A stretch of 50,505 bases of DNA from an uncultured Pelagibacteraceae bacterium (GCA_902559635.1 CACEIY010000005.1:1-50505), one strand, 5' to 3'; positions 8,534-19,292 are shown, counted from the stretch's first letter. The notes: generated from the sequence alone by a model not told the origin. A program made the numbers and translations.

Positions 8534-9679
8534 TTAATAATTTTTTTTTATTACTCCACCTGAAATAGGTCTCAAAGTTCTCGTAGTATTTGGATAAGAT
8601 ATAGGTAAGCCCAAATAAGATCTTATAGCAAGATATGCAAAAGCTTGTGACTCTATAAAATCACCATCAAATTCATATTCATCAATATTTTTTAAAGTTA
8701 TTTTTTTATTATTTAAATATTCATCAATATTTTTTATAAGAGTCTTATTTTTTCTACCTCCGCCACAAAGATATAGATTTACAGTTTTTAATTTATTAAT
8801 TTCATCAATTTTTTTTAAACCTTCTGAAATTAAATAAGCTGTATATTTTGTAATTGTTGCACATCCATCTTCTAAACTTAAGCCTCGAGCGAAAGAAATA
8901 TCAAAATTTTTTACATCTAAGGAATTATTTAACTCTTTTATATTAAAATTATCAATTGTTTGGTTTAATATTAAATTATTAACTTTTCCACTCGAGGCAA
9001 TATCACCATTAAAGTCAAATTTTTTATTACTATTTTTTCTAATCCACTCATCAATTAAACAATTTCCTGGAGCAATATCATAAGCAAATAAATTTTCGTT
9101 CTCAGAATTATTAATTTTAATTTGTGATACATTAGTAATTCCACCTATATTAATTATGTTCATAGGAAAATCTAAATTAAACTTTGTTTTTAAAATTCCT
9201 GATATCAAAAAGTGAAATATTGGGGCTAGAGGAGCGCCTTCTCCACCATGATTTAAGTCATTTTGCCTGAATTGGTAAACAACTTTTGTTTTTGTTAATT
9301 GTGACAAAAGATTTCCATCACCTAATTGTTTTGAAATTTTTTCTTTGGGTAAGTGCAAAATTGTTTGTCCATGAAAACCTATTAAATCAATATTTAATGA
9401 ATTTTTTTCTACCAAACTGTTTACTAATTTACTGATAAACAATGTAAAATCTCTCTCAATTTCATTAATATCCTTTAGATTTTTAGATAAGTCTTTCGAA
9501 GAAAAAAGTTTGTCTCTTAATACTATTAATTTTTGGTATAAATCCTTATCAAATTCACAATATTCATTTGATATTAGCTCAAATTCGTTAATTCCATCAG
9601 ATTGAATTATTGATGCATCAATTCCATCCATAGATGTACCACTCATCAATCCTAAAGAAGTATATATTTTTTTACTCAT
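8534..9679 (-). CDS. anmK: Anhydro-N-acetylmuramic acid kinase
   Basis: Phosphorylates 1,6-anhydro-MurNAc from cell-wall turnover to MurNAc-6-phosphate, a step in peptidoglycan recycling. It has 381 residues, normal for AnmK. Seen: the signature GLMSGTSMDGIDASI near the N terminus, GFHGQTILHLP, the DGNLLSQL and VYQFRQNDL region, MNIINIGGITNVS, and the ATP-site LYLCGGGRKN. It is divergent from tyrS with 47 bases between starts, the arrangement seen in many alphaproteobacteria. Other recycling genes (murQ, nagZ, ampG) are not in this window. Confidence 0.96.
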   Translation of the reverse strand: MSKKIYTSLGLMSGTSMDGIDASIIQSDGINEFELISNEYCEFDKDLYQKLIVLRDKLFSSKDLSKNLKDINEIERDFTLFISKLVNSLVEKNSLNIDLIGFHGQTILHLPKEKISKQLGDGNLLSQLTKTKVVYQFRQNDLNHGGEGAPLAPIFHFLISGILKTKFNLDFPMNIINIGGITNVSQIKINNSENENLFAYDIAPGNCLIDEWIRKNSNKKFDFNGDIASSGKVNNLILNQTIDNFNIKELNNSLDVKNFDISFARGLSLEDGCATITKYTAYLISEGLKKIDEINKLKTVNLYLCGGGRKNKTLIKNIDEYLNNKKITLKNIDEYEFDGDFIESQAFAYLAIRSYLGLPISYPNTTRTLRPISGGVIKKNY

Positions 9680-9726
9680 ATTTATTTTTTTTTAAAAAAA
9701 TTTGTATATTGTTCAACTATAGACTT

Positions 9727-10956
9727 ATGAATAAATTTTTAAAAGAATTTAAAGATAGAGGTTTTTATTATCAGTGTACTGCAGAAGATGAACTATCAAA
9801 ACTTTTAGATAATGAAAAAATTAAAGCTTACATAGGTTTTGATTGTACAGCTGGAAGTTTACATGTAGGTAGCTTGCTTCAAATTATGTGTTTAAGATTA
9901 CTTCAAAAACATGGCCACCAGCCTATTGTTTTAATGGGAGGTGGTACAACAAGAATTGGGGATCCTTCAGGAAAAGACAAAACTAGAAAAATTTTAAGTG
10001 AAAGTGAAATAGAAAAAAATACTAAAAATATCGAAAACATTTTAAAAAACTATTTAAATTCTGATGATGAAAAAGTTAAACCTATTTTTGTTAATAATTA
10101 CTCATGGCTGAAAGACTTAAATTATATTTCTTTTTTAAGAGATATTGGAAAACATTTTACAATAAATAAAATGTTAACATTTGAAAGTGTTAAAACTCGA
10201 TTAGAAAGAGAACAATCTTTAAGTTATATGGAGTTTAATTATATGATTTTACAGGCTTATGATTTTTTAGAATTAAATAAAAAACATAATTGCATTCTTC
10301 AATTAGGTGGTTCTGATCAGTGGGGTAATATTATAAATGGTGTTGAATTAATAAAAAGATATTCAGATAAAATTGCTTTTGGACTAACAACTCCATTAAT
10401 TACTTTAGCTACTGGAGCAAAAATGGGGAAAACTGAAAATGGAGCAATTTGGCTGGATAAAAAATTTCTTTCATCTTATGATTATTGGCAATTCTGGAGA
10501 AATTCAGATGATCATGATGTAATTAAGTTCTTAAATTATTTTACAGATCTTTCGATAGATGAAATAGAAAAAATAAAAAATAAAGAAATTAATGAATTAA
10601 AGATATTGTTAGCAAATGAAACTACAAAAATGCTTCATGGAAAAGATGAAGCAATAAATTGTGAAAAAGCTGCTAAAGAAGCATTTTCAGAAAATTCTAC
10701 AGGTGTAAATCTACCATCAATAAAACTAAAAAAAGATAATTTTAAAAACTCAATTAATATTCTAGATCTGGTAACTTTATCTAAATTAGAAACATCAAAA
10801 AGTGAAATAAGAAGATTAATTAAAGGAAGTGCGGTAAAAATAAATAATGAAATTGTTACTGACGATAAAATGAATATTAATAAAGAATATTTTAAAGATA
10901 ATTTTTTAAAATTATCACTTGGCAAAAAAAGACATATCAAAATTGAGTTAGTTTAA
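9727..10956 (+). CDS. tyrS: Tyrosyl-tRNA synthetase
   Basis: Charges tRNA-Tyr. The start is the ATG at 9727 (409 residues, MNKFLKEFKDRGFYYQCT), which matches family length; the frame stays open upstream but that part runs into the divergent anmK gene. Seen: the class I HIGH-like HVGSL in FDCTAGSLHVGSL, the tyrosine-binding YDFLELNKKH and GGSDQWGNI segments, a KMSKS-like KMGKT, and a C-terminal S4 RNA-binding domain (SKSEIRRLIKGSAVKIN). The end overlaps the opposing AsmA-like gene by four bases. Confidence 0.97.
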   Translation: MNKFLKEFKDRGFYYQCTAEDELSKLLDNEKIKAYIGFDCTAGSLHVGSLLQIMCLRLLQKHGHQPIVLMGGGTTRIGDPSGKDKTRKILSESEIEKNTKNIENILKNYLNSDDEKVKPIFVNNYSWLKDLNYISFLRDIGKHFTINKMLTFESVKTRLEREQSLSYMEFNYMILQAYDFLELNKKHNCILQLGGSDQWGNIINGVELIKRYSDKIAFGLTTPLITLATGAKMGKTENGAIWLDKKFLSSYDYWQFWRNSDDHDVIKFLNYFTDLSIDEIEKIKNKEINELKILLANETTKMLHGKDEAINCEKAAKEAFSENSTGVNLPSIKLKKDNFKNSINILDLVTLSKLETSKSEIRRLIKGSAVKINNEIVTDDKMNINKEYFKDNFLKLSLGKKRHIKIELV

Positions 10957-13145
10957 TTTTTTTTTATTTTTTCTAAAGTTCTAGTTATAAATCTTGGAGT
11001 TAAAGTTTTTATAGGATTAACGGTTGTTTTTAAATCTTTTGGTGGACCTTTAATTTTAAAACTTACACCAAAAACACCTTCACCTACTTTTTTACCAACT
11101 AATACTTTACCTATTAAAGGAATTGAAGATATTGTTCTATTTATTGTAGTTGCAGGAACTAATGTGCCACGTAGACTTATAAGTTTATCCTTCTCAATAT
11201 AACCCTCCATCAAAATTGAAATTGCAGGGCCAATGGCATACATTTCCTCAATTTTCATTAATTTTTTTTGATTAGAAAATTTCATTTCAAAATCTGTAAA
11301 TCTTATACCTTCACCAGTTAACAAATCTGCTATTCCTTGAAGAGAAGCTAGAGTAAGTAACTTTGCCAAAATTGGAACTTCCTGCACTTTAAAGTTATCA
11401 ATTTTTAATGTTGAATTTGAAATATTGTTTTTTTTAGTTGAGTAAAAATCTAAATTTCCTTCCTCAAAACCTTTAATAAATTTATATCTACCTACAAAGG
11501 GTTTTGCTACGTCTGTATAAAGAGTTGTAATTTTAACATTATTATCAGTATTTATTGTAAATTTAATTTTTTTGTTGTTTGAGAAACTTGATTCTAATTT
11601 AGATTCGTAAATCTCATTATTATTATAAATAAAATATCCTTTAAGATTATCTATAATATTTTTTTTATCCAAGTAAGTTTGATCAATTTTTATATTAATC
11701 TTAAAATCATCTTTAAATAAGTTATATTTTTTTTTATTCTCAGAATTAATTAAATTATCAACTATTTGATTTATATTTAAACTTGCACCTTTTACAAAAT
11801 AATTTTTATTTTTTTTTGTAATTTCAATATTATTTCTTAAATTATCTCGGTCTTGATAATTTAAAGTAATATTTTTTATATAATTAATTTTTTTATCGCT
11901 AGATAAAGATAAGTCTTTTATAGAAATAAAGTTTTTATTTTCTACCAAATTAATTTTTTTTAACAAAGTTCCTTTGTCAAATTTATGTTCACCTTTAATT
12001 TCTAGTTTTAAATTTGATTTATCTTTTTTTGCAAAATTAAATAAATCAAATTTAAGATTATTGTCTTTAATGTCTAATTCTACATCAAAATTTAGATTAT
12101 TTTGATTTTTAATAATTTTGTACTCAATTATGTCAGGCTTTTCTTGTAAAAATATATTGCCTGATCCTATAATATCTAAACTATTTTTTTTATACTTTAT
12201 TTGAAGTTGATTATCTTTTAAAAAAAATTTATTTTTAATTTTTGGAAAAAAATTTTGTAAATTTAGATTATTTTCAATTTCTAAATTTACTAAATTTATT
12301 TTTGAATCAACATTCAAACCTTTAATTTTAAATTTATTATTTATTAAAAAATTAAAATTATTTTCAGATAAAAAATCAACTTCTTTAATTTTAAAATTTA
12401 AATTATCTAAATTGATATAATTATAAATCTTATCTTCTTGTAAGGTAATTTGATTACTTATCAATTTTCCTGAGACTGAATACTCATTACTTTTTTTTAC
12501 TATTATTGTCTCTGGAAGCTGAAAATTTTCATTTTCAATTTTTAAATGTAAATCATTTAATTGAAATTTATTTTTTTGTACTTTAAATACAAAATTAATA
12601 GCATCTAAACTATTTCTATTAAAAAAATTAATCTTTCCATCTTTTGCTATACCATTTATTTGATAGTTATTTTTTAAATTTCCATTATCATCAAATTCAA
12701 TTTCAATATCTGCAATTAAATACCCTTTCTTGATCGCCTTTTCGGCAATATAAAATTTAGGGTCTTTTTGAAATAATCTTAAAAATTTAATTAAATCATT
12801 AATTTCTATAGATTTAGTAGAAATATTGATCTTATTTAATAAAAAATCGTTATTTAATAATGATTTAAAAGAAACATCTGATTTAATATTTTCTAATTGA
12901 ATTTTTTCCTCATTATATTTTATATTTGTTCCTACTGTTTTAATTTTAATTTTTAATTGAAATGGATTTAAAATTATAAAAATTTCATTCAAATCAATAT
13001 CTAAACTTTTATCAATTTTTTTTATTTGTTTAGATATATTTGAATTAAAAAGATTAGTACTTATCCCTATAGTACTGAGATAAACTATTACTAATAATAA
13101 AATAATAAATATTGTTACAAAAAATCTATAAAAAAAAATTTTCAT
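10953..13145 (-). CDS. AsmA/YhdP-like envelope protein
   Basis: A 730-residue protein with one N-terminal membrane anchor (about residues 5-27, FFYRFFVTIFIILLLVIVYL) followed by a long beta-strand-rich, Lys/Asn-rich region presumed periplasmic. The C-terminal 150 residues are best conserved: ILAKLLTLASLQGIADLL, IRFTDFEMKF, AIGPAISILMEGYI, LRGTLVPA and IPLIGKVLVGKKVGEGVFG. This is the pattern of the AsmA-like C-terminal and DUF3971 families, related to YhdP and TamB, which in E. coli take part in lipid transport between the membranes. The middle is poorly conserved. It overlaps prfB by four bases and so shares its transcript, although no functional tie is evident. Confidence 0.78.
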   Translation of the reverse strand: MKIFFYRFFVTIFIILLLVIVYLSTIGISTNLFNSNISKQIKKIDKSLDIDLNEIFIILNPFQLKIKIKTVGTNIKYNEEKIQLENIKSDVSFKSLLNNDFLLNKINISTKSIEINDLIKFLRLFQKDPKFYIAEKAIKKGYLIADIEIEFDDNGNLKNNYQINGIAKDGKINFFNRNSLDAINFVFKVQKNKFQLNDLHLKIENENFQLPETIIVKKSNEYSVSGKLISNQITLQEDKIYNYINLDNLNFKIKEVDFLSENNFNFLINNKFKIKGLNVDSKINLVNLEIENNLNLQNFFPKIKNKFFLKDNQLQIKYKKNSLDIIGSGNIFLQEKPDIIEYKIIKNQNNLNFDVELDIKDNNLKFDLFNFAKKDKSNLKLEIKGEHKFDKGTLLKKINLVENKNFISIKDLSLSSDKKINYIKNITLNYQDRDNLRNNIEITKKNKNYFVKGASLNINQIVDNLINSENKKKYNLFKDDFKINIKIDQTYLDKKNIIDNLKGYFIYNNNEIYESKLESSFSNNKKIKFTINTDNNVKITTLYTDVAKPFVGRYKFIKGFEEGNLDFYSTKKNNISNSTLKIDNFKVQEVPILAKLLTLASLQGIADLLTGEGIRFTDFEMKFSNQKKLMKIEEMYAIGPAISILMEGYIEKDKLISLRGTLVPATTINRTISSIPLIGKVLVGKKVGEGVFGVSFKIKGPPKDLKTTVNPIKTLTPRFITRTLEKIKKN

Positions 13146-14237
13146 TTGATTTGATAAATAGACTCTTCTAGAAATTCATCAATTTCACCATCTAAAATTT
13201 TATCTGGGTTTGAACTTTCATGATTAGTTCTATTATCTTTAACTAGCCTATAAGGTTGTAATACATATGATCTTATTTGATGTCCCCATCCAATTTCAGA
13301 TTTAGTTGCCTCAGTACTTTGGTTTTGTTCTTCTTTTTTTTTAATCTGATAATCATATAGTCTTGCACGTAACATATTCATACAAGTTTCTTTATTTTTA
13401 TGTTGTGATCTTTCATTTTGACATTGGACAACAATTTTTGTTGGTATATGAGTAATTCTTACTGCGCTATCTGTAGTATTAACATGTTGTCCACCTGCTC
13501 CACTTGATCGATAAGTGTCAATTCTTAAATCTTTCTCAAAAATTTCTATATTAATGTTTTCATCAATAACAGGATAAATCCAAATACTAGCAAAACTAGT
13601 ATGTCTTCTAGAACCAGAATCAAAAGGTGATATTCTTACAAGTCGATGTATCCCCGACTCTTTTTTCAACCAACCAAAAATGTAATTACCTTCAATTTTA
13701 ATTGTTGAAGATTTAATGCCTGCCTCATCTCCTTTGTGTTCACTTACTATTTGATATTTAAACCCTTTATTGTCTGACCATTTAATATACATTCTTCTTA
13801 ACATGTCTGCCCAATCTTGACTTTCAGTTCCTCCTGCACCAGCGTGTATTTCTAAATAACAATCGAGAGAATCTAGATCGTTAGATAAGAAACATTTAAT
13901 CTCGTTTTCTTTGACTTTTGCCCTCAATTCTTTTAATTTTTGATAAACTTCAGTTTGTATTTCAGAATTTTTTTCTTCTATAGCTAATTTATACAAATCA
14001 TCTAAATCTTTAAATTGTAGAGTAGATTTTTCATAAGAATTTATTAAATCCTCATATAACTTTTTCTCTTTAATAATTTTTTGAGATTTTGCTTTATCTT
14101 GCCAAAAATTAGATTCCAGCATTAACTTATTATGGCTATCTAACTTAAAATATATCTTATTTTTTTCAAAGATACTCCTTAACTCTATTATTAATCTTTT
14201 CTATTTCTTTTTTAAAATTAGTATATTTGTCTTCCAT
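13142..14237 (-). CDS. prfB: Peptide chain release factor 2, made by a programmed +1 frameshift
   Basis: Terminates translation at UGA and UAA. The gene is split in two frames: codons 1-23 run from the ATG at 14237 to 14169, an in-frame TGA lies at 14168-14166, and the rest is read one base on from 14167 to 13142. Joined, the product is 364 residues, the usual RF2 length; without the shift only a 326-codon piece beginning at the internal ATG 14122 would be seen. RF2 hallmarks are the SPF anticodon-like motif in RISPFDSGSRRHTS and the GGQ motif in GAGGQHVNTTDSAVRITH. The start shares one base with the mrcA stop (TAATG). The shift site is the classic RF2 autoregulatory device: scarce RF2 lets the ribosome slip at CTT-TGA. 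Confidence 0.95.
14166..14180 (-). promoter_or_regulatory. prfB programmed +1 frameshift site
   Basis: Minus strand: AAGGAG, then TAT CTT TGA A. This is the same arrangement and spacing as in E. coli prfB (AGGGGG, TAT CTT TGA C). The internal Shine-Dalgarno-like AAGGAG stimulates slippage of the peptidyl-tRNA from CTT to TTT while release at TGA is slow. Fifteen codons of open frame join the slip point to the ATG at 14122, confirming continuity. Confidence 0.93.
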
Positions 14238-16576
14238 TAATAAAATTTTAATATATTATTTGTATCTAATCTATCGTTATCTGAATATAAAACTTTCCCG
14301 TCTAAAACATTTTTACTTTTATAAGACTCAATTATAGTGTTTTTTGATGTAAATTTAGCCTTTTCTCCTGTATTCGGATCTATAACCATTAAAGTTATAT
14401 TTCGAGGTACTTTAAATGGTCTTGAGTCAGATTTTTTAACAGCTTTTTTTACAAATTCTTCGAAAATTGGAAGTGCTGCCTTAGAACCAGTTTCAAATTT
14501 ACCAAGTGGTTTAGGATTATCCATACCAACATAAACACCAATTACTAAATTAGATGTAAAGCCAATAAACCATGCATCAGAGTTTTCATTCGTAGTTCCA
14601 GTTTTACCAGCTAAATTTAAACCAAGTTTCTTTAACTTTTTTCCCGTTCCTCTCTCAACAACACCCTGTAGGAATGAAGTAACTTGATAAGCTGTTTCTG
14701 CAGATAAAACTCGAGGATAATTATCTTTAATTTTTGGAAATTCTTTTCCAGTAAATGAAATTTGATCACAATTTATACATTTTCTATTTTCATTATTTAT
14801 TATTGTGTTGCCTTCTCCATCTTGAATTCTATCTATGATTATTGGTTCAACAAGTTTACCTCCATTTACAAATGAACAGTAAGCAGAAGTCAATTTCAAA
14901 AGAGTTGTTTCAGCAGAACCAAGAGAAATTGAAAGTAGTTCTTCTGGATTATCATAAATTTTCATTTTTTTTGAAAAATTAGTAACTTTGTCAATGCCTA
15001 AACTTCTAGAAATTCTTACAGTCATTAAGTTTCTAGATTTTTCTAACCCAGTTCTTAGTGTTGAGGGCCCATAAAATTTTTTACCATAATTTTCTGGCTT
15101 CCATTTTTTTAGATCTTCTCCTTGATCTAATACAAGAGGAGCATCTAAAATTAATGATGAAGGTGTATATTTGTTTTCTAGTGCTAAAGCATATACGAAA
15201 GGTTTAAATGCTGATCCTGGTTGTCTCAATGCTTGTGAAGATCTATTAAATTCACTGTTATTAAAGCTAAAACCTCCACTTAAAGCAAAAACTCTTCCTG
15301 TAAAAGGATCCATTACTACTATTCCACCATTAATTTTTGGAAGTTGTTGTAGGCTATAACGATTATTCTTAATTTTTTTTACATAAATGACATCACCTTT
15401 TTTTAATAACTCTAAAAATTCTTTTTTTGTCCAAGATATATCTTTATATTCAATTATGCCCTTATCTTTATTTTCAATTTCAATATTTGCTGAAAATTTG
15501 TTTATTTTTTTTACTATTGCTATATTCCATTCAATTGAATTTTCTAAAAAATTTTTTTTATTAATTTTTTTAAACCAATCATTTGTATAATTAATATTGG
15601 TAATAGGTCCTCGCCATCCTTTTCTTTTGTCATAAGATATCAATCCATTTCTTAAAGAAATAGTAGCAATTTTTTGTAAGTCTAAATTTATAGGAGTATT
15701 AATATTATAACCTTGATTATAAACTTTTTCATAAGATAGTTTATCTATAATATTTTTACGAACGTCTTCAATGTAATATTGAGCATCTTCAGAAAAAATT
15801 TTTTTATTTTTTTTTAAATCAATAGGTTTGTTTTTAAGATCAATATATTTTTCCTGATTTAAAAAATCATTTTCAAACATATTTTTCAAAACTAAATCTC
15901 TTCTGTATTTAGCAAGTTCAATGTTTCTATAAGGATTATATTTACTTGGAGCTTTAGGTAATGCGGCTAATAATGCAGCTTCATTATAATTCAATTCTTT
16001 AATTGATTTATCAAAATACTCTAAACTAGCAGCAGCAACTCCATATGCTCCACTTCCTAAATAAATTTGATTTAGATATAATTCTAGTATTCTTTCTTTT
16101 GATAAGGCTCTTTCTATTCTAAATGCCAAAATTGCTTCCTTTATTTTTCTATTTAAACTTACTTCATTTGTTAATAAAAAATTTTTTGCAACTTGTTGTG
16201 TTATTGTTGATGCTCCTTCTAATCTTTTAGAACTCATTATATTTTGAATATTTCTTATTATCGCCCTTACAACTCCCTTAGCATCAATACCTGGATGAGA
16301 AAAAAAATTTTTATCTTCTGCGGCTAAAAAAGCAGTTATTACATTTTTTGGAATAGCTGAATATGGCACAAAAATTCTTTTTTCTTTTGAAAAGTCTGCG
16401 ACTACTTCTCCATTTCCAGAATACATTTTGCTTGAAACTGGAGGTTTATAATTTTTTAGAAATTTATAATCTGGAATTTTATTTGAAAAAGTCCACAAAA
16501 CACCCAATATTGTTATTGAAATCAACAATAATAAACTAGCTAAAATAGTGAATAAATTTTTAAATAATTTCGTCAT
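14237..16576 (-). CDS. mrcA: Penicillin-binding protein 1A (bifunctional)
   Basis: Class A PBP that polymerises glycan strands and cross-links peptides in the periplasm. It has 779 residues. Order: N-terminal membrane anchor at about 9-30; glycosyltransferase domain with catalytic Glu87 in AAEDKNFFSHPG and the GASTITQQVAKN motif (about 121-132); a linker/OB region; transpeptidase domain with Ser455 and Lys458 (GSAFKPF), SRN at 514-516, and a KTG motif in LAGKTGTTNEN near residue 659. It is the head of an mrcA-prfB-AsmA transcript, and its stop overlaps the prfB start. The promoter candidate sits only nine bases from the ATG. Confidence 0.97.
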   Translation of the reverse strand: MTKLFKNLFTILASLLLLISITILGVLWTFSNKIPDYKFLKNYKPPVSSKMYSGNGEVVADFSKEKRIFVPYSAIPKNVITAFLAAEDKNFFSHPGIDAKGVVRAIIRNIQNIMSSKRLEGASTITQQVAKNFLLTNEVSLNRKIKEAILAFRIERALSKERILELYLNQIYLGSGAYGVAAASLEYFDKSIKELNYNEAALLAALPKAPSKYNPYRNIELAKYRRDLVLKNMFENDFLNQEKYIDLKNKPIDLKKNKKIFSEDAQYYIEDVRKNIIDKLSYEKVYNQGYNINTPINLDLQKIATISLRNGLISYDKRKGWRGPITNINYTNDWFKKINKKNFLENSIEWNIAIVKKINKFSANIEIENKDKGIIEYKDISWTKKEFLELLKKGDVIYVKKIKNNRYSLQQLPKINGGIVVMDPFTGRVFALSGGFSFNNSEFNRSSQALRQPGSAFKPFVYALALENKYTPSSLILDAPLVLDQGEDLKKWKPENYGKKFYGPSTLRTGLEKSRNLMTVRISRSLGIDKVTNFSKKMKIYDNPEELLSISLGSAETTLLKLTSAYCSFVNGGKLVEPIIIDRIQDGEGNTIINNENRKCINCDQISFTGKEFPKIKDNYPRVLSAETAYQVTSFLQGVVERGTGKKLKKLGLNLAGKTGTTNENSDAWFIGFTSNLVIGVYVGMDNPKPLGKFETGSKAALPIFEEFVKKAVKKSDSRPFKVPRNITLMVIDPNTGEKAKFTSKNTIIESYKSKNVLDGKVLYSDNDRLDTNNILKFY

Positions 16577-16585
16577 TTTGATTTC

Positions 16586-16591
16586 ATTATA
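16586..16591 (-). promoter_or_regulatory. -10 element for mrcA
   Basis: Minus strand reads a perfect TATAAT nine bases before the mrcA ATG at 16576. No good -35 hexamer lies at 16-18 bases. If used, the leader would be only two or three bases long. Confidence 0.35.
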
Positions 16592-16679
16592 TAACGGAAT
16601 TTGTTAAAGATAAGGCAAACTATAAACAAAATTTTTATCAAATATTTAATAATTAAATGAAACTAACTAACAAAAAACT

Positions 16680-18524
16680 ATGGAAAAAAATTTATACATT
16701 GATGCTTCGCATCCAAATGAGACTAGAGTTGTACTTAAATCAGAAAATAATATTGAAGATTACGAGTACGAAGGTTTAAAAAATAATTTAATAAAAAATA
16801 ATATTTATCTTGGAAAGGTAAGCAGGATAGAGCCTTCTTTACAAGCAGCATTTATAGACTTTGGCAGAGAACGACATGGTTTTTTATCTTTTAACGATAT
16901 TCAATCAGATTACTATCAAATACCTAAAAGTGATTTAGAAAAAATCAAACAAGAAGAAGAAAAATTAAGAGAAGAATTATCCAAGGAAGTAGAAGCTAAA
17001 GATGAACAAGATTTAGCTGAAGGTAAACTAGAAATAAATGATCCAATTGAAATAAAAAAAAATGAAATAGAAGAAGATAAGATATCAGATGAACAAAGCT
17101 TAGAAAATAATGAAAATATTGTTAATGATATCTCAGAAAATAAAAATGATGAAAATAAATACAAAAAAATTGAAAAGCGTTCTAAATTTAAACGATATAA
17201 AATTCAAGAAGTAATAAAACCAAATCAAGTAATACTTGTCCAAGTAATTAAAGATGAAAGAGGTCAAAAAGGTGCTGCTTTAAGTACGTTTATTTCGATT
17301 GCAGGTAAATATATTGTATTAATGCCAAATACACCGAAAGGAGGTGGAATCTCTAGGAAAATTTTTAATCCAGCTGAGCGAAAAAAAATTAGGAGCATAT
17401 TAAATGAAATTGAAATACCAAAAGAAATGGGGCTGATAGTTAGAACAGCAGGGAGCAATAAAACAAAAAATGAAATTGATTATGATTTAAAAACTTTAAA
17501 AAATACTTGGAATCAAATTAAAGAAACAGCTTTAAATTCAATTGCTCCTTCATTAGTTCATCAAGAAAGTGAAATTATAAAAAGAACTCTAAGAGATATG
17601 TATGATGAAAATACAAAAAAAATAATTGTTGAAGGAAATGAAGGATATAAAAAAGCGCAAAATTTTATGAAAATGATGATGCCCTCTCATGTTAAAAAAA
17701 TTAAAAAATACCGGGGTAAAATTCCATTATTTATTGAAGAAGGCATAGAGCAAAAATTAAATCAAATATTTGACTCTGAAATAAAACTTAATTCTGGGGG
17801 ATATTTAGTTATTAATCCAACAGAAGCCCTAGTATCAATTGATATTAACTCAGGTAGTTCTATTAAACAAAAAAATGTTGAAAGCACAGCTTTAGATACG
17901 AATCTTGAAGCGACAGAAGAGATTACAAGACAAATAAAAATTAGAGACCTATCTGGTCTAATTATAATTGATTTTATAGATATGTTAAGTTTCAACAATA
18001 GAAGATTAGTTGAAAGACGTTTAAAAGAAAAATGTAGATCTGATAGAGCAAGAATTCAAATTGGTAGAATAAGTAATTTTGGATTACTAGAAATGTCTCG
18101 CCAAAGACTTAGGGAAAGTGCCGTTAAATGGAAAGTTGAATTGACAGATGAGTCTTTTGCACAAAAATTACTAAAAATAGTTGAACTTAAGTCGGTTTTA
18201 AATAAAGCAAAATTTGTTGATTTAAAAGTTTGTGAAAAAATTTCTGATTTTTTAAAAGAAAATTTTGTTAAAGATTTAACTTATATTGAAAAAAAAAATA
18301 AAATGAAGATAGATATAATAACTGATAACAAACTTATTATTCCCGAATATATTATTGATATTAAAAATAAATCAATGAAAACTATAGAATTAGTTGAACA
18401 ATTTGAAAAGTTAAAAAATATAGATCTATTAAAACTCAAGGAAAAAAATTTAGAAGAAAAAGATAAAAAAACTTTTATTAAAAAAAAAAGGTACAAAAAA
18501 AAATTTTATAAAAAATCTAAATAA
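16680..18524 (+). CDS. rne: RNase E/G family endoribonuclease lacking the zinc-link
   Basis: Single-strand endoribonuclease for mRNA decay and rRNA processing. It has 614 residues. An S1/RNase H-like N-terminal region (about 36-205) is interrupted by an acidic, low-complexity insert (about 85-165), as in other alphaproteobacteria. Catalytic aspartates are Asp388 (SIDINSGSS) and Asp431 with Asp434 (IIDFIDM), matching E. coli Asp303 and Asp346. After [10 protein letters not shown], where relatives have the CPxCxG zinc-link needed for dimer pairing, no such motif exists; the only nearby cysteine is isolated. The C terminus is a Lys-rich tail rather than a long degradosome scaffold. It overlaps thiG, which converges on it, by eight bases. 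Confidence 0.92.
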   Translation: MEKNLYIDASHPNETRVVLKSENNIEDYEYEGLKNNLIKNNIYLGKVSRIEPSLQAAFIDFGRERHGFLSFNDIQSDYYQIPKSDLEKIKQEEEKLREELSKEVEAKDEQDLAEGKLEINDPIEIKKNEIEEDKISDEQSLENNENIVNDISENKNDENKYKKIEKRSKFKRYKIQEVIKPNQVILVQVIKDERGQKGAALSTFISIAGKYIVLMPNTPKGGGISRKIFNPAERKKIRSILNEIEIPKEMGLIVRTAGSNKTKNEIDYDLKTLKNTWNQIKETALNSIAPSLVHQESEIIKRTLRDMYDENTKKIIVEGNEGYKKAQNFMKMMMPSHVKKIKKYRGKIPLFIEEGIEQKLNQIFDSEIKLNSGGYLVINPTEALVSIDINSGSSIKQKNVESTALDTNLEATEEITRQIKIRDLSGLIIIDFIDMLSFNNRRLVERRLKEKCRSDRARIQIGRISNFGLLEMSRQRLRESAVKWKVELTDESFAQKLLKIVELKSVLNKAKFVDLKVCEKISDFLKENFVKDLTYIEKKNKMKIDIITDNKLIIPEYIIDIKNKSMKTIELVEQFEKLKNIDLLKLKEKNLEEKDKKTFIKKKRYKKKFYKKSK

Positions 18525-19290
18525 TGCCTTCTGTCGGTGAAGAAGGTTTACCTGCTAAATTTCTTATAATCCTTCCTGAAAGATATGACTGTCTGCCTGC
18601 TATAACTGCATGCTTAAATGCCAATGCCATACTGAAAGGTTTTTTTGCTTTAGCAATAGCTGTATTAACTAAAACACCGTCACATCCTAATTCCATAGCT
18701 ATTGTTGCGTCTGAAGCTTGACCTAAGCCAGCATCTACAATTACAGGTAACTTAGTTTGTTTTATTATAATGTGAATATTTGTTTTATTAAGAATTCCTA
18801 AACCTGAACCAATTGGAGCAGCTAAAGGCATTATTGCCGCTGCTCCAACATCCTCTAATCTTTTGGCCATCAAAGGATCATCGTTACAATAAACCATGAC
18901 TTTAAAACCTTCTTTTGTTAAAACTTCAGTTGATTTTAAAGTTTCTATCATATCTGGAAAAAGATTTTTTTTATCTCCTAAAACTTCAAGTTTAACTAAT
19001 TTCCATCCTCCAATTTCTCTTGCTAATCTAAGAGTTCTTAAAGCTTCTTCTGATGTGAAACAACCAGCGGTATTCGGTAGATAAGTAATTTTTTTTGGAT
19101 CTATGTAATCCATCAATAGTGGCTTATTTTTATCAGATATATTTACTCTTCTAACAGCCACTGTAACTATATTAGCTCCAGATAATTTTATAGCTTTTGC
19201 ACATTCAGGCATATTTTTATATTTTCCTGTACCTACGATTAGTCTTGAATTAAATTTTTGGTTGCCTACAGTCAGTTTATCAATTTTCAA
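18517..19290 (-). CDS. thiG: Thiazole synthase ThiG
   Basis: Makes the thiazole phosphate part of thiamin from deoxyxylulose phosphate, dehydroglycine and ThiS thiocarboxylate. It has 257 residues. Seen: [13 protein letters not shown] at the start, the Schiff-base lysine probably at Lys100 in LVKLEVLGD, and the phosphate-binding GSGLGI and [11 protein letters not shown] segments. It follows thiS by two bases. The dehydroglycine source (thiO or thiH) is not beside it. SAR11 isolates are known to lack thiC and need the pyrimidine precursor, so a functional thiazole branch fits. Confidence 0.97.
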   Translation of the reverse strand: MKIDKLTVGNQKFNSRLIVGTGKYKNMPECAKAIKLSGANIVTVAVRRVNISDKNKPLLMDYIDPKKITYLPNTAGCFTSEEALRTLRLAREIGGWKLVKLEVLGDKKNLFPDMIETLKSTEVLTKEGFKVMVYCNDDPLMAKRLEDVGAAAIMPLAAPIGSGLGILNKTNIHIIIKQTKLPVIVDAGLGQASDATIAMELGCDGVLVNTAIAKAKKPFSMALAFKHAVIAGRQSYLSGRIIRNLAGKPSSPTEGII

Positions 19291-19292
19291 TG

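Noticed and set aside
9634..9726. A longer tyrS start at 9634
   Set aside because: The extension is hydrophobic, lies in the anmK coding region and is not found in TyrS; the ATG at 9727 fits family length.
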